Positions 1-10,169 of a DNA stretch of 64,000 nucleotides are shown here, piece by piece (within the stretch, counting starts at the first letter, position 1; each line of letters begins with the position of its first letter). The position numbers were made by a program, and so were the translations under genes. Location of the stretch: positions 2,356,001 to 2,420,000 of the forward strand of contig NZ_CP096270.1 of the NCBI RefSeq assembly GCF_023204835.1, written 5' to 3'. The notes under the pieces are model-generated. The model saw only the letters and a program-made list of their open reading frames with translations, was not told the DNA's origin and made no database searches. This stretch comes from Salinarchaeum laminariae. Lineage in GTDB: Archaea; Halobacteriota; Halobacteria; Halobacteriales; Salinarchaeaceae.

Positions 1-37
1 CGCAGGGTTTGTATCGGGGCATCGCGGAATACCGCAC

Positions 38-1192
38 ATGTCAGCGACGGTCGCCGTGCTCGGCGCAGGGTATGCGGGTGCCGGCGCGGTGCAACGTCTC
101 GAGTCGGAGCTCGACGATGTGGATCTCGTCTGGATTTCAGATACGGACTACCATCTCGTTCTTCACGAGTCCCATCGCTGTATCCGTGATCCCGAGGTTC
201 AGGATTCCATCGTCATCCCAATCGACGAAGTGAAGTCGCCGTCGACGACGTTCGTCCACAGCGAAGTGACCGGGCTCGACACCGATGCCCAGCTCGTCGA
301 ACTCGGCGACGCGGACGACGTCGAGTACGATTACGTACTCGTTGCGATCGGCAGTGCGACCGCATTCTACGGCATTCCCGGTCTCGCCGAGCACTCACAC
401 ACGCTCAAGAGTCTCGACGACGCCCTCAGCATCCACGATGACGTGGCAGCGGCGGCCGCCGATGCGACCCACGACGATCCAGCAACCGTCGTCGTCGGTG
501 GGGCCGGCCTCTCCGGTATTCAGACCGCGGGTGAGGTCGCAGAGTATCGCGACGAACACGACGCGCCCATCGACATCGTCCTCGTCGAGGCGCTCGACGA
601 GATCTTCCCTGGACAGGATCCATCGATCCAGAGGGCCCTCCGGAAGCGCCTCGAGGCGCGTGGTATCGAAATCCTCACCGGCGACCCGATCACCGAAGCA
701 ACCGACGAAGCCGTGATTTTCGAAGAGGGCGACGACCTCCACTTCGACGTGCTGGTGTGGACCGGCGGGATCAGTGGCCGCGATGCGATGGAGGACTCTG
801 GGCTCGACAACGAGCACAACCGACTTACCGCAGACGACACGTTCCAGACCTCTGACGATCGCGTCTTCGCTATCGGTGACTCCGCACTGGTCGCACAGGA
901 CGACGACGTGGCGCCACCAACGGCGCAGGCAGCCTGGCAGGCCGCAGAGGTCGCCGGTGTGAATCTGGCCCGGACGATCGAGGGCCGGCCGCTCAAATCC
1001 TGGCGGTACGACGACAAGGGGACCGTCGTCTCGATCGGCGAGGACGCTGTCGCCCACGACGTCGACGTCGTGCCCTTCTTCGACACCTTCGGCTCCGTCC
1101 CGGCTCGCCTGCTGAAGAAGACGATCGCGGCGCGCTGGATCAAGGACGTCACCTCCTGGCGGCGTGCGAAAGCCGCCTGGCCCGACCTCTGA
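38..1192 (+). CDS. NAD(P)/FAD-dependent oxidoreductase, type II NADH dehydrogenase-like
   Basis: 384 aa. Two Rossmann folds are visible: an FAD site at the N-terminus (VLGAGYAGAGAV, residues 7-18) and an NADH site near residue 150 (VVVGGAGLSGIQTA). The FAD-closing motif VFAIGDSA is near residue 283. The C-terminal basic/hydrophobic segment (RLLKKTIAARWIK) is where NDH-2 enzymes attach to the membrane. By family, it would oxidise NADH and reduce quinone without pumping protons; a sulfide:quinone reductase is less likely because I see no redox cysteines. ATG at 38 has a weak TATA-like TTGTATC about 27 bases upstream. The gene stands alone and converges on ribL. The exact acceptor is inferred. 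Confidence 0.85.
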   Translation: MSATVAVLGAGYAGAGAVQRLESELDDVDLVWISDTDYHLVLHESHRCIRDPEVQDSIVIPIDEVKSPSTTFVHSEVTGLDTDAQLVELGDADDVEYDYVLVAIGSATAFYGIPGLAEHSHTLKSLDDALSIHDDVAAAAADATHDDPATVVVGGAGLSGIQTAGEVAEYRDEHDAPIDIVLVEALDEIFPGQDPSIQRALRKRLEARGIEILTGDPITEATDEAVIFEEGDDLHFDVLVWTGGISGRDAMEDSGLDNEHNRLTADDTFQTSDDRVFAIGDSALVAQDDDVAPPTAQAAWQAAEVAGVNLARTIEGRPLKSWRYDDKGTVVSIGEDAVAHDVDVVPFFDTFGSVPARLLKKTIAARWIKDVTSWRRAKAAWPDL

Positions 1193-1246
1193 GGCGGCAG
1201 CCTCGGGGCTGGTCGTTACAATAAACTGAAAAACGAATCCGGTCGT

Positions 1247-1717
1247 TCAGGACCGATCGCGGAGGATTTTGTCGATAATTCGCCCAGTAGAGAGAAGTTC
1301 GTCGTCGCCAGATTCAGGGCGAGCGGACGCTCTACGAAGCTCACAATCGATACCGCGTTCTGCGAGTGCGTCTGCAAGTGCGTCCTCGTCGTGGTGCTGG
1401 TCGTGGCCCAGCACGATCAGATCCGGATCGATATCTTCGATCGGGACGAAGATGTCGTCGGAATCGCCGAGACGTGCCTCATCGACCACCGAGAGCGCGC
1501 CGATCACGTCCCGGCGCTGCTGTTCTGGAACGATCGGCGTCGGCTTGTGGGAGACGTTGGCGTCCCGGGCGACGATGACGTGGAGTTCGTCGCCGAAGCT
1601 CGCAGCTTCTTCGAGGTAGTGAACGTGGCCAGTGTGGAGGATGTCGAAGGTTCCCTGTGCGACGACCGTTGTATCTCCACTGGTATCGTCGCCGGGGATC
1701 GCGTCGGCGTCGGTCAC
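1247..1717 (-). CDS. ribL: FAD synthase (archaeal adenylyl/cytidylyltransferase family)
   Basis: 156 aa. The nucleotidyltransferase signature [17 protein letters not shown] (residues 22-38, with the HxGH nucleotide site) is followed by [20 protein letters not shown] and a C-terminal STGRI motif. These match archaeal RibL, which transfers AMP to FMN to make FAD. The length is normal once an acidic N-terminal extension of about 15 residues is allowed for. The start codon overlaps the stop of the upstream JAMM gene by 4 bases, so the pair is probably translationally coupled. A glycerol-3-phosphate cytidylyltransferase-like activity cannot be excluded from sequence alone. Confidence 0.88.
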   Translation of the reverse strand: MTDADAIPGDDTSGDTTVVAQGTFDILHTGHVHYLEEAASFGDELHVIVARDANVSHKPTPIVPEQQRRDVIGALSVVDEARLGDSDDIFVPIEDIDPDLIVLGHDQHHDEDALADALAERGIDCELRRASARPESGDDELLSTGRIIDKILRDRS

Positions 1718-2217
1718 TGGTGCTCACCTGCGGTTCGGTCGAGGTCAGCCTGATCGAAGTGGAAGAAATCGTCGCCTTCGGGGAGTTCGACGTCGATTAC
1801 GTCGAGTGGTCGACGCTGCCCCTCCTCGTCGAAGGCTTGCCAGTCGGTGCGTCGGTACGGCGCGCCGATGATGATGTGGACGTCGCCGCGCGTGAACGTC
1901 GCGAGGTCCTCTGCGCTTGGCTGGAGAACGCCGTTTGGATGCGAGTGGACGGATCCGACTGCAGACCGGTCATTCGGGATCATGTTGGTCTTCACAGTAG
2001 CACTGACCGAGTTGGATTTCGTCCCCGGGATGACGAGCACGTCGGTGATCACGATCCCGTCTCGCTCGAGGCCGAGATCGTGGGCTTCCGTGCCCCGGAG
2101 AAACGCCATATACTCGTTCGGATGGGCGTCTTCGCTCGCTTCGAGTGCAAACTCCAGCGTTTCCTCGGCGATACCGAGAAGGTCACTGGAACGAAACAGC
2201 CTGCCGAAGAGGCCCAT
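1714..2217 (-). CDS. JAMM/MPN+ metalloprotease (Mov34/PAD-1 family, desampylase-like)
   Basis: 167 aa. The full JAMM zinc site is visible: the upstream Glu in [11 protein letters not shown] and the motif [17 protein letters not shown] (HxH, Ser, Asp). Archaeal members remove ubiquitin-like SAMP proteins from targets or process them. ATG at 2217 is chosen; a TTG two codons upstream is the alternative. It is the first gene of a two-gene unit with ribL (4-base overlap). Why a SAMP protease should pair with FAD synthesis is not clear from sequence. All metal ligands are intact, so an active enzyme is expected; the substrate is unknown. Confidence 0.82.
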   Translation of the reverse strand: MGLFGRLFRSSDLLGIAEETLEFALEASEDAHPNEYMAFLRGTEAHDLGLERDGIVITDVLVIPGTKSNSVSATVKTNMIPNDRSAVGSVHSHPNGVLQPSAEDLATFTRGDVHIIIGAPYRRTDWQAFDEEGQRRPLDVIDVELPEGDDFFHFDQADLDRTAGEHQ

Positions 2218-2375
2218 AATCAAAATCGGAGCCTGTGACTGCTAAACGTTCCGGAATCAGCACATTGGCGATCGCACCCTGGCGCGCCCCTCCTGCACCA
2301 GGAATCGGCGGGGTTCGCGGGCCTGCGGCCGATCCCAAAGGGGTTAACCGTCGGCCAAGCGAACCAATGTTCAAC

Positions 2376-4271
2376 ATGAGCGACTCTGACGTTGCGTCCG
2401 TCGTCTACGATCTCGACCCTGCCTGCTCGGTCGATGACGTCCAGTCCGGCCGCCCCTACCTTGCGACCGTCAACGGCGTCGTCAAGTACGGCGTGTTCGT
2501 CGACCTCACCGAGTCCGTCTCCGGCCTCGTACACGAATCCGCACTTGCGGACAGCTACGAAGTCGGCGACGACCTCGTGGTCGAGCTCGACGAGCGAAAG
2601 GCGAACGGCGATCTCGCCTTCGTCCCCGCCGGAATCGAGCCGATCGGCGCGACGCTCGAACGCGTCACGCCCGACTACGACGTCATCACCACAGGCCAAC
2701 TCGAGACGTATCTCGAGACGACGATCCAGCTCGAGGCCGAGATCGCCCAGGTCCGACAGACTGGTGGCCCGACGATCTTCCAGCTTCTCGACGGCCATGG
2801 GATCGTCCCTGCGGCTGCGTTCGAATCTGCTGGCGTTCGGGCATACCCCGAAGTCGACGTCGGCGACGTCGTTCGAGTGATCGGCTCGGTCGAGCGCCAC
2901 GAGGAGAGTCTCCAGCTCGAAATCGACGAGCTGACCGTACTCGAAAGCCAGGAGGCAGCTGAGACGCAGGCGACCATCGACGACGCCGTCGCAGAGCGAG
3001 CAGCTCCAAACGACGTCGATCCACTGGTCGAGTGGAGCGCACTCGACGAGATGTGGCCGGAGCTCGAGCGTGTTGCAACCTTGCTCCGCAAGTCGATCCT
3101 CGAGGGTCGCCCAGTGAGCGTTCGTCACCACGCGGACGGTGACGGAATGTGTGCAAGCGTGCCTCTCCAGCGAGCTCTCGAACGGTTCGTCGCCGACGTG
3201 AGCGAGGATCCCGAGGCGCCAGACCACGCGATCCGTCGGCTGCCAAGCAAGGCACCGTTCTACGAACTCGAAGACGCCACGCGCGATCTCACGCAGGCGC
3301 TGGAGGATCGCGCTCGCCACGGGCAGAAACTCCCACTCGTCTGCATGCTCGACAACGGATCGACCGAGGAGGACGTTCCGTCCTACGAAACACTCGAGCA
3401 TTACGACGTCCCGATCGTCGTCGTCGACCACCACCATCCAGATCCCGACGCAGTCGCCCATCTCGTCGAGGAGCACGTCAACCCGTACCTCCACGGTGAG
3501 GACTACGCCGTCACCACCGGGATGCTCTGCGTCGAACTGGCACGAATGGTCGATCCCGAACCCCAGGAGACGACCGACGAACTCGCTCACGTCCCAGCTG
3601 TCGCTGGCCTCTGTGACCGATCGGACGCCGACGCGATGGCAGATTACATCGACCTCGCCGACGAATCGGGCTACGACGAAGATGATCTCCGGGACGTCGG
3701 CGAGGCTCTGGACTACACCGCTCACTGGCTGCGCTACGACGACGGCCGACACCTCGTGGACGACGTGTTGAACGTCGGCTGTGACGATCCCGAGCGTCAC
3801 GAGGAACTCGTTGACCTCCTCGCCGAGCGCTCGCGCGAAGCGATCGACACACAACTGGACGCTGCACTTCCCCACGTCGAGTCCGAAGATCTCGAGAACG
3901 GCGCCTCGCTCTACCGAATCGACGTGGAGAATCACGCGCACCGCTTCACTTACCCGGCCCCCGGCAAGACCACCGGCGCCGTCCACGACCACATGGTCGA
4001 GGAACATGGTGAACCCGCGATCTCGATCGGCTTCGGTCCAGACTTTGCCGTTCTCCGGTCCGACGGCGTCCGACTCGACATACCGGAGATGGTGAGCGAA
4101 CTCACCGACGATATCGTCGGCGGTGGCGTCTCTGGCGGTGGTCACCTCGTCGTCGGGTCGATCAAGTACGTCGAGGGACGCCGCGAAGAAGTGCTCGACT
4201 CCCTCGTCGAGAAGATGGCGGCGGCGGAGATCGACGAAGATCTCGGAACGACCACGACGGCGATCGAGTAA
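2376..4271 (+). CDS. RecJ-like DHH/DHHA1 single-strand nuclease with S1 and OB domains
   Basis: 631 aa from ATG 2376. Domain order: S1-like RNA/DNA-binding domain (about residues 25-85), an OB-fold (about 110-195), the DHH phosphoesterase core (HHADGDGM and VVVDHHHPD, metal-binding Asp/His), and a DHHA1 domain ending with GGGVSGGGH. This is the usual haloarchaeal architecture of RecJ/GAN relatives, which degrade single-stranded nucleic acid and can associate with the replisome. The frame is open back to 2235, but a TATA-like GTTAACC centred near 2346 favours 2376 (or ATG 2367) as a near-leaderless start. Whether DNA or RNA is the substrate is inferred. Confidence 0.88.
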   Translation: MSDSDVASVVYDLDPACSVDDVQSGRPYLATVNGVVKYGVFVDLTESVSGLVHESALADSYEVGDDLVVELDERKANGDLAFVPAGIEPIGATLERVTPDYDVITTGQLETYLETTIQLEAEIAQVRQTGGPTIFQLLDGHGIVPAAAFESAGVRAYPEVDVGDVVRVIGSVERHEESLQLEIDELTVLESQEAAETQATIDDAVAERAAPNDVDPLVEWSALDEMWPELERVATLLRKSILEGRPVSVRHHADGDGMCASVPLQRALERFVADVSEDPEAPDHAIRRLPSKAPFYELEDATRDLTQALEDRARHGQKLPLVCMLDNGSTEEDVPSYETLEHYDVPIVVVDHHHPDPDAVAHLVEEHVNPYLHGEDYAVTTGMLCVELARMVDPEPQETTDELAHVPAVAGLCDRSDADAMADYIDLADESGYDEDDLRDVGEALDYTAHWLRYDDGRHLVDDVLNVGCDDPERHEELVDLLAERSREAIDTQLDAALPHVESEDLENGASLYRIDVENHAHRFTYPAPGKTTGAVHDHMVEEHGEPAISIGFGPDFAVLRSDGVRLDIPEMVSELTDDIVGGGVSGGGHLVVGSIKYVEGRREEVLDSLVEKMAAAEIDEDLGTTTTAIE

Positions 4272-4317
4272 CGATCGTCGGTCGGTTCGCCTCACTGTTT
4301 CTGCTGTGGCTGCGTCT

Positions 4318-6066
4318 CTACGCCGCCCATCTGATTCGAGCGACAGCGAGTAGCGCGAGCGCGACCCAGAGGACGCAGACTGCAACGACGATCCCCGTCG
4401 GCACTGGCCACAGCGGTTCGTCTCTCGCGTCGGCGTCGAACACCGCTGTGTAGTAGGCTGCGATCTCCTCTCCGGTAAGCACCAGTACGACTTCTCGATT
4501 TTCTTCGTACGCTGCAGGGTTCCAGTTCAAGCTCCCGAGCACGACGTGGCGTTCGTCGACGATCGCGACCTTCGCGTGGACTTTCGAGAATCGACCGCGT
4601 GGATCGACGAGTTTCGCATCGATGGGTAGGGCATCCCGTTCGGCGAGACGGTCGATTGCTGTGACGAGGGCCCGATTCTCAGCAACGGCGTAGTTGGCGC
4701 TGCTCAACAGTACCTCGACGTCGGTTCCGTTGCGTGCCGCGTCGATCGCTGCCTGGAGGAGCGGGTCGTCGATTCCCTCGATTCCCATCTGCTGGATCCG
4801 AATCGAGTCGTTCGCCGATCTGAGCAACGTCTCGACGTTCGAGCGTGCGTTGTCCGGTGCGACGAGTAGCTCGGCCTGCTGGAGAGGGACGTCTTTGGGC
4901 GTGAAATGCGTGGGATACGTTTGGGTGCTCGATCCGCCTGGAACCGGATCGATCGACGATCTGTGGTCTGTCCAGTCGACTGCGCCAGGGCCCGTTCGAT
5001 CCGCGTGGAACAACGATGCCAGTTCGGTTGCGGTCTCGCCGCCCTCGACGACGACGCCCCAGCCGCGACTCGAGTGGCCACCGGTCCCAGCCGGTTTGAA
5101 ATTCTCCGTGAGCACGAGTGCGCTATCGTCGACGACGACGTACTTCGCGTGATGAACGCCGAAGGGATCCTTTGGACCAGCGAGGACCGTCACTTGCACG
5201 CCGGCGTTCCTCAGCCTGTCGAGTGCGTCCGCTTGCTGTTGACTCACGCCACCGACCGGAGACCCCTCGAGGAGCACGCGAACCGTGACCCCACTGCTCT
5301 CTGCGTCTAGCAGCGCCTCGAGGACTCGATCCGACGTGAGCGTATATCCTCCGAGCAGGATTCGCTGCTCAGCAGCCCGGAGTTGGCTCTCGACGACGGC
5401 TGGTGCGTCTGGCAAGACGAACGCGGTTGCTCGATCTGGCTCGGTCGTGACGGGATCGAGAGAGGTCGTGCCCGGCACGCGCCACTGCCATCCGTCGTCA
5501 GTCAGCGCATAGCGTTCACCCTCAGGAGCATCGTCGTAGCTGGTCGCAGCGACCGCGCTCCCGTCGGTTCGACGTAGCTCGAGGGCGTCGCCACCGTTGG
5601 CCAGTTGGAGCTGGCCACCGAGTGGGTGAACTGGGACGGACTCGTTCAGTTCGACCGCTTCAGGCTCCGGTGACAATACGACGCGATCCTCGAGCGTTGC
5701 AGCCGGAAGCGATGCCACGGCGCCTGCGTCGTCGACGAGCGTCCAGCCTGTGGTGTTGGTTGGATGGGGAAACTCGACGACGACGTACTCGCCAGCGTCC
5801 TCGTCGGCGTACGGATTCGCAACGAAGCCGACGAGTGACGGTTCAGATGCGTCGCTCTGGCCCGAGTCGGGCAATCCCGTGACATTCGCTTTGGGAGGGG
5901 GCGATCCGACACCAGTTGCAGCTGTCAGTGCGTCTCCCGACTGTGACGAGAGTTGGCCGCTCTCCGTGGTGGTTGCGACTGCACTGGCCGGTGTTACCGT
6001 AGCAGTCAGAAGTAGCACGGTGACGACGAGGGAGGCCCTTCGCACGACGGAGTCTGGTCGCGGCAT
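4318..6066 (-). CDS. Exported, membrane-anchored phospholipase D-like protein with lamin-tail domain
   Basis: 582 aa. N-terminal signal peptide (positive residues, then VVTVLLLTATVTPASAVA), a beta-rich lamin-tail-like domain (about residues 80-205), then two PLD domains, each with a complete HxK(x)4D motif: VHHAKYVVVDDSALVL and VHAKVAIVDERHVVLGSLNW. A C-terminal transmembrane helix (GIVVAVCVLWVALALLAV) would anchor it facing outwards. Candidate roles are extracellular nuclease, phospholipase or phosphatidyltransferase; the lamin-tail plus PLD pairing occurs in exported haloarchaeal nuclease-like proteins. The gene converges on the DHH gene with a 46-base gap. Both catalytic halves look intact; the substrate is unknown. 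Confidence 0.8.
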   Translation of the reverse strand: MPRPDSVVRRASLVVTVLLLTATVTPASAVATTTESGQLSSQSGDALTAATGVGSPPPKANVTGLPDSGQSDASEPSLVGFVANPYADEDAGEYVVVEFPHPTNTTGWTLVDDAGAVASLPAATLEDRVVLSPEPEAVELNESVPVHPLGGQLQLANGGDALELRRTDGSAVAATSYDDAPEGERYALTDDGWQWRVPGTTSLDPVTTEPDRATAFVLPDAPAVVESQLRAAEQRILLGGYTLTSDRVLEALLDAESSGVTVRVLLEGSPVGGVSQQQADALDRLRNAGVQVTVLAGPKDPFGVHHAKYVVVDDSALVLTENFKPAGTGGHSSRGWGVVVEGGETATELASLFHADRTGPGAVDWTDHRSSIDPVPGGSSTQTYPTHFTPKDVPLQQAELLVAPDNARSNVETLLRSANDSIRIQQMGIEGIDDPLLQAAIDAARNGTDVEVLLSSANYAVAENRALVTAIDRLAERDALPIDAKLVDPRGRFSKVHAKVAIVDERHVVLGSLNWNPAAYEENREVVLVLTGEEIAAYYTAVFDADARDEPLWPVPTGIVVAVCVLWVALALLAVARIRWAA

Positions 6067-6347
6067 CGTACCTAAAGTTGTAGTGGAGGATCACCGTCGC
6101 ACGTATCGCCGGTGCCGATGGGGAGAACAGATTGCGACAATCGACTGATACGTCCGATATGGACTGATCTAGTCGTAGAGCGATCTGTGAGGCCGAAGAC
6201 GGATGGTGCCGGTACGAAACGGGTTCGACAGACCGACACTATTGGTTCAGAATCGGACTGAATCGGACCTGGATGCCGACTGCAATCGAACTCACCAGCA
6301 GTCAACCGACTGCGGTCGTGTCGTTGAGCAGGAGAGGGTCGTGCCGA

Positions 6348-7142
6348 TCAGGCTTCGACGGCCAGACCGGACAGTTCGAGCGCCTCGTCGACGGAGGCGT
6401 CGTCGTGAACTACTGCCGCGATGGCACGCGTAATGGCTTCGGGATCATCGTGCTGGAAGATCGATCGGCCCATCGACACGCCCGCGCCACCAGCGTCGAC
6501 CGTGCCCCGGACCATCTCGATGGTCTCGCGATCGCTTCCCTTGGAGCCGCCAGCGATGACGACCGGCAGGCGCGTCGAGTCGATCACGTGCTGGAAACTC
6601 TCCGGATCGCCGCTGTAGGCCGTCTTTACGATGTCTGCGCCCGTTTCCTCGGCGAGCCGTGCGGCGTGACCCAGCGACTCCGCGTCCTGCTCGTCGATGC
6701 CCGGCCCACGGGCGTAGGCCATCGCGAGTACCGGAATACCGTACTCCGAGGCCTCTCCGGTGAGTTCTGCGAGTTCGGTGAGCTGTGCCGGTTCGTACTC
6801 GCTCCCCACGTTGATGTGAAAGGAGACGGCGTCCGCGCCGGCGCGAATGGCTTCCTTCACCGTGCCAGTCTGGCGTTTGTCCGATTCGTCAGGACCGATC
6901 GTCGTCGATCCGTTGAGGTGAACGATGTAGCCGGCGCCGTTCTTGTTCGGATGTACGCGGGGTGCGATTCCCTTCTGGGTCAACACTGCGTCCGCTCCCC
7001 CGCTCGTGATCGCGTCGATGGTCGATTCGATCGTTTTCAGTCCCTGTACTGCACCGATCGTGAGCCCGTGGTCCATCGGGACGATCAGGTAGCTGCCGTC
7101 GGTGCCGATGCGCGAGAGTCGCGCTGTCGTTCCAGTTGTCAT
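6348..7142 (-). CDS. 2-amino-3,7-dideoxy-D-threo-hept-6-ulosonate synthase (class I aldolase family)
   Basis: 264 aa. DhnA/class I fructose-bisphosphate-aldolase-like TIM barrel: PMDHGLTIG near the N-terminus, the Schiff-base Lys in ADIVKTAYSGDP, and the phosphate site VIAGGSKGS / GAGVSMGRSIFQ. In archaea lacking DAHP synthase this enzyme makes the seven-carbon precursor of 3-dehydroquinate. It lies 47 bases downstream of trpA on the same strand, so shikimate entry and tryptophan synthesis appear co-transcribed. ATG 7142 is chosen because the open frame upstream of it is Arg-rich and overlaps trpA antisense-style. A plain FBP aldolase is the alternative, but the trp context argues against it. 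Confidence 0.85.
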   Translation of the reverse strand: MTTGTTARLSRIGTDGSYLIVPMDHGLTIGAVQGLKTIESTIDAITSGGADAVLTQKGIAPRVHPNKNGAGYIVHLNGSTTIGPDESDKRQTGTVKEAIRAGADAVSFHINVGSEYEPAQLTELAELTGEASEYGIPVLAMAYARGPGIDEQDAESLGHAARLAEETGADIVKTAYSGDPESFQHVIDSTRLPVVIAGGSKGSDRETIEMVRGTVDAGGAGVSMGRSIFQHDDPEAITRAIAAVVHDDASVDEALELSGLAVEA

Positions 7143-7189
7143 GCTCGAAAGGCGTGTGTGGTCGTGTGTCAATCTGTGGCAATCCCGGG

Positions 7190-8077
7190 TTATTGCCCTT
7201 CCGGTTCGGAACGGTTTTTGCGAGCGCCGGCCGCCGCTCCCTCGGTCAGTTCGCTCGCGAGCGATTCCAGCTGATTGGCCGTTTCGCGGACCGGTCGTCC
7301 GGTCTCGACGCCCTCCGCAACGACGTCGATCAACGCGCTTCCGACGATGATGCCGTCGGCGCCGCCAGCGACGATCCGCTCTGCGTGCTCGCCAGAAGAG
7401 ATCCCGAAACCGACGGCCCGGGGAACCTCCCAGTCGGCGACGCGCTCGAGGATCGTGGCAGTCTGATCCGAGACGTCGCTTCGCGCGCCGGTCGTGCCGA
7501 GCCGGGCCTGCACGTAGACGTAGCCCGAGACGAGTTCCCGCATTCGATCGAGCCGATCCCCGTCCGTCGTCGGTGCGACGATGAAGATCAGATCGAGCCC
7601 GAACTCGTCGCATGCGGCCCGGAGGTCCTCAGCCTCCTCAGCGGGCAGATCGGGGATGACGAGCCCCTCTATCCCCGCCTCGGCGGCTCGCTCGACGAAG
7701 GGCCGTGGCCCACTCTCCGTACCGTACTGGTAGACGAGATTGTAGTAGGTCATGCAGACGAGCGAGGCCTCGACGTCGAGTGATTCCGCGAGTTCGAAAT
7801 ACCGGTCGGGGGTCATTCCCCCTTCGAGGGCTCGCGCGATCGCAGTCTGGATCGTCGGTCCCTCAGCCATCGGCTCGGAGAAAGGTAGCCCGAGTTCGAT
7901 GACGTCCGCACCACCGCGGTCGAGTGCCTCGAGATAGGCCTTCGACGACTCGAAGTCGGGGTCGCCCGCCACCAGGTACGGGACGAAAGCCGGGCCCTCT
8001 GCGAACGCATTGGAGAGCGTGGATCCGTCCAGATCGCCCGAGCCGCTAGTGCCGGACGTCGTGGCGTCTCCCGTCAT
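7190..8077 (-). CDS. trpA: Tryptophan synthase alpha subunit
   Basis: 295 aa. TIM barrel that cleaves indole-3-glycerol phosphate to indole and passes it to TrpB. The catalytic region reads [19 protein letters not shown]: the catalytic Glu is present, while the second acid, Asp in the bacterial LADGP motif, is Glu here; I recall this substitution in other haloarchaeal TrpA proteins. Phosphate-binding [13 protein letters not shown] and [10 protein letters not shown] follow. The start overlaps the trpB stop by 4 bases (ATGA). A 20-residue acidic/Gly-Ser N-terminal extension and a short charged tail are additions typical of halophilic proteins. Confidence 0.96.
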   Translation of the reverse strand: MTGDATTSGTSGSGDLDGSTLSNAFAEGPAFVPYLVAGDPDFESSKAYLEALDRGGADVIELGLPFSEPMAEGPTIQTAIARALEGGMTPDRYFELAESLDVEASLVCMTYYNLVYQYGTESGPRPFVERAAEAGIEGLVIPDLPAEEAEDLRAACDEFGLDLIFIVAPTTDGDRLDRMRELVSGYVYVQARLGTTGARSDVSDQTATILERVADWEVPRAVGFGISSGEHAERIVAGGADGIIVGSALIDVVAEGVETGRPVRETANQLESLASELTEGAAAGARKNRSEPEGQ

Positions 8078-9363
8078 CGAATCCCCTCACGGAAGACGTC
8101 CATGTCAGGCGCTGCGTCGAGATCGCGGTCGGCGGACTCTTCGATGACCGTTTCGAGGTCCTTGTCGCCGCGACCGGAGACCGTGACGAGGATCGAGTCG
8201 CCGAGGGCCGCGCCACCCTTCTCGGTCTCCTCCACGACACCGATCCTCTCCTCGAGATAACCGAGTGCGTGCGCACTTTCGAGAGCTGGGATGATACCTT
8301 CCGTCGCGGAGAGTCGGTGGAACGCGGCGAGCGCGACGTCGTCGTCGACGTTTGCCGGCGTAACGCGACCCTCGTCGACGAGCTGGGCGAGCTCCGGCCC
8401 GACGCCAGCGTAGTCCAGGCCGGCAGAGACGGAGTGAGACTCCATGATCTGCCCGTCAGAGTCCTGAAGGAGCTTCGTCCGTGCGCCGTGAAGGACGCCC
8501 TCCTCGCCAGTCGAGAGCGTCGCGGAGTTGGGGGCGACCCCGGCCTCCTCGTCGACTTGCAGGGAGGAGCCGCCGGCTTCGACGGCGTGGAGGTCGACGC
8601 GATCGTCGCCGTCGCTGCCATCGTCGTCGATGAACGCCGCGAACGATCCCATCGTGTTCGACCCGCCACCGGCGCAGGCGACGACCGTATCGGGAAGCCC
8701 CCCGGTACGGTCGCGGAACTGCGCTCGAGCCTCCTCGGAAATCACTGCCTGAAAATCCCGGACCATGCTCGGGAACGGGTGCGGCCCCACGACAGAGCCG
8801 ACGACGTAGTGAGTGTCCTCGACGGTCCCGGCCCAGTCGCGGAACGTCTCGGTGATGGCTTCTTTGAGCGTCCCGCGGCCCACGTCGACCGGATTTACCT
8901 CTGCGCCGTTGATCCGCATCCGGAAGACGTTGGGACGCTGTCGGTTGATGTCCGTCCGGCCCATGTAGATCTCGCAAGGCATATCGAGGTGTGCGCAGGC
9001 CATGGCCGTCGCGGTGCCGTGCTGGCCGGCGCCTGTCTCGGCGATGATCCGATCTTTGCCCATGTACTTCGCGAGCAGCACCTGGCCGAGTGCGTTGTTG
9101 AGTTTGTGCGCTCCACCGTGGAGGAGATCCTCCCGCTTGAGGTAGACGTCGCATCCGTACCGCTCGGAGAGCTGATCGGCCCGCTGGATCGGCGTCGGTC
9201 GGCCACCGAAATCCTGCAGGCGGGCACGGAACTCGTCCATGAAGCCGTCCTCGTTGTCGAGGACGTAGCGCTCGTAGGCATCCGTCAGCTCGTCGATAGC
9301 CGGCATCAGGGCTTCGGGAACGTACTGCCCGCCGTAGTCCCCGAACGTCGCGTCACTGCTCAT
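8074..9363 (-). CDS. trpB: Tryptophan synthase beta subunit
   Basis: 429 aa. PLP-dependent enzyme that condenses indole with serine. Visible features: the PLP lysine in [25 protein letters not shown], the phosphate-binding loop [12 protein letters not shown], and the C-terminal [14 protein letters not shown]. The length is slightly above the bacterial norm because of acidic insertions (for example [12 protein letters not shown]). It is a TrpB1-type sequence, expected to complex with TrpA. It overlaps both trpC and trpA by 4 bases, so the three genes should be translated as a coupled set. Confidence 0.97.
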   Translation of the reverse strand: MSSDATFGDYGGQYVPEALMPAIDELTDAYERYVLDNEDGFMDEFRARLQDFGGRPTPIQRADQLSERYGCDVYLKREDLLHGGAHKLNNALGQVLLAKYMGKDRIIAETGAGQHGTATAMACAHLDMPCEIYMGRTDINRQRPNVFRMRINGAEVNPVDVGRGTLKEAITETFRDWAGTVEDTHYVVGSVVGPHPFPSMVRDFQAVISEEARAQFRDRTGGLPDTVVACAGGGSNTMGSFAAFIDDDGSDGDDRVDLHAVEAGGSSLQVDEEAGVAPNSATLSTGEEGVLHGARTKLLQDSDGQIMESHSVSAGLDYAGVGPELAQLVDEGRVTPANVDDDVALAAFHRLSATEGIIPALESAHALGYLEERIGVVEETEKGGAALGDSILVTVSGRGDKDLETVIEESADRDLDAAPDMDVFREGIR

Positions 9364-10166
9364 GGCTGCCCCTCTCGTTCCGCGGTGGTGAACGTCTCGG
9401 TGTTCGCTCGCACGGTTGCTGTTCCCGAATCGCTTCCCGCTGCTGCGTGGTCCATGATCGCGCTCCCGATCAGCAACGCGTCGGCGCCCGCTGTTCGCAT
9501 CCGGCGTGCGTCAGCAGCAGAACTGATGCCACTCTCTGCGATCACTGTCACGTCCTCGGGCACGTCGACGGACTCCAGAACCGCTTCGGTCGTCCCGAGA
9601 TCAACCTCCAGCGCCGCGAGATCCCGATTGTTGACCCCGATGACGTGCGCACCGGCCTCGAGCGCTGTCTCGAACTCTGTCACGGTGTGTACCTCGACGA
9701 GGACCTGGAACCCGCGTTCCCGCGCAGCGACGAGGAGTCCCTCGAGATCGTCTACGAACCGGGCGATGAGGAGTACGACGTCGGCTTCGACGACGTCGAG
9801 CTGGCCATCCTTCAGTACGAAATCCTTCCGGAGCACGGGAACGTCGACGGCGTCCCGCACGCGTTCGAGCGTCTCCGGGCTTCCGCCGAAATGCTCCGGC
9901 TCCGTAAGCACAGAGAGTGCAGTGGCGCCACCATCGACCATCGCTTCGGCGAGCTCGACGGGATCGTCCTCGCGCGTCCCGTTTGCGGTCGGGCTCGTAG
10001 GTTTGACTTCTGCGATCACTGGCGTCCGGCCGTCTGCTGTGGCGTCGGCCACCGCCCCTGGAAGCGATCGCGGATCGACCGACAGGCGCCGATCCGGTGG
10101 CTCTCGCGCTCCGGCAGCGTCCAGGATGGAGCGCACGGCGGGCGCGACCTCTTCTCTAGCGTCCAT
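9360..10166 (-). CDS. trpC: Indole-3-glycerol phosphate synthase
   Basis: 268 aa. Converts CdRP to indole-3-glycerol phosphate, the TrpA substrate. Diagnostic motifs: [10 protein letters not shown] (first catalytic Lys), [13 protein letters not shown] (second Lys), [19 protein letters not shown], and [12 protein letters not shown]. It leads the trpC-trpB-trpA-aldolase unit. A TATA box (CTTATGG on the minus strand) lies about 29 bases upstream, so the transcript is probably leaderless. A TGTACA palindrome sits between the TATA box and the ATG and is a candidate operator. Confidence 0.96.
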   Translation of the reverse strand: MDAREEVAPAVRSILDAAGAREPPDRRLSVDPRSLPGAVADATADGRTPVIAEVKPTSPTANGTREDDPVELAEAMVDGGATALSVLTEPEHFGGSPETLERVRDAVDVPVLRKDFVLKDGQLDVVEADVVLLIARFVDDLEGLLVAARERGFQVLVEVHTVTEFETALEAGAHVIGVNNRDLAALEVDLGTTEAVLESVDVPEDVTVIAESGISSAADARRMRTAGADALLIGSAIMDHAAAGSDSGTATVRANTETFTTAEREGQP

Positions 10167-10169
10167 ATG

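Noticed and set aside
2220-4385. 721-codon open frame on the minus strand over the DHH gene
   Set aside because: It mirrors the GC-rich codons of the forward gene, has no recognisable domain, and the forward frame shows complete S1, OB and DHH motifs.
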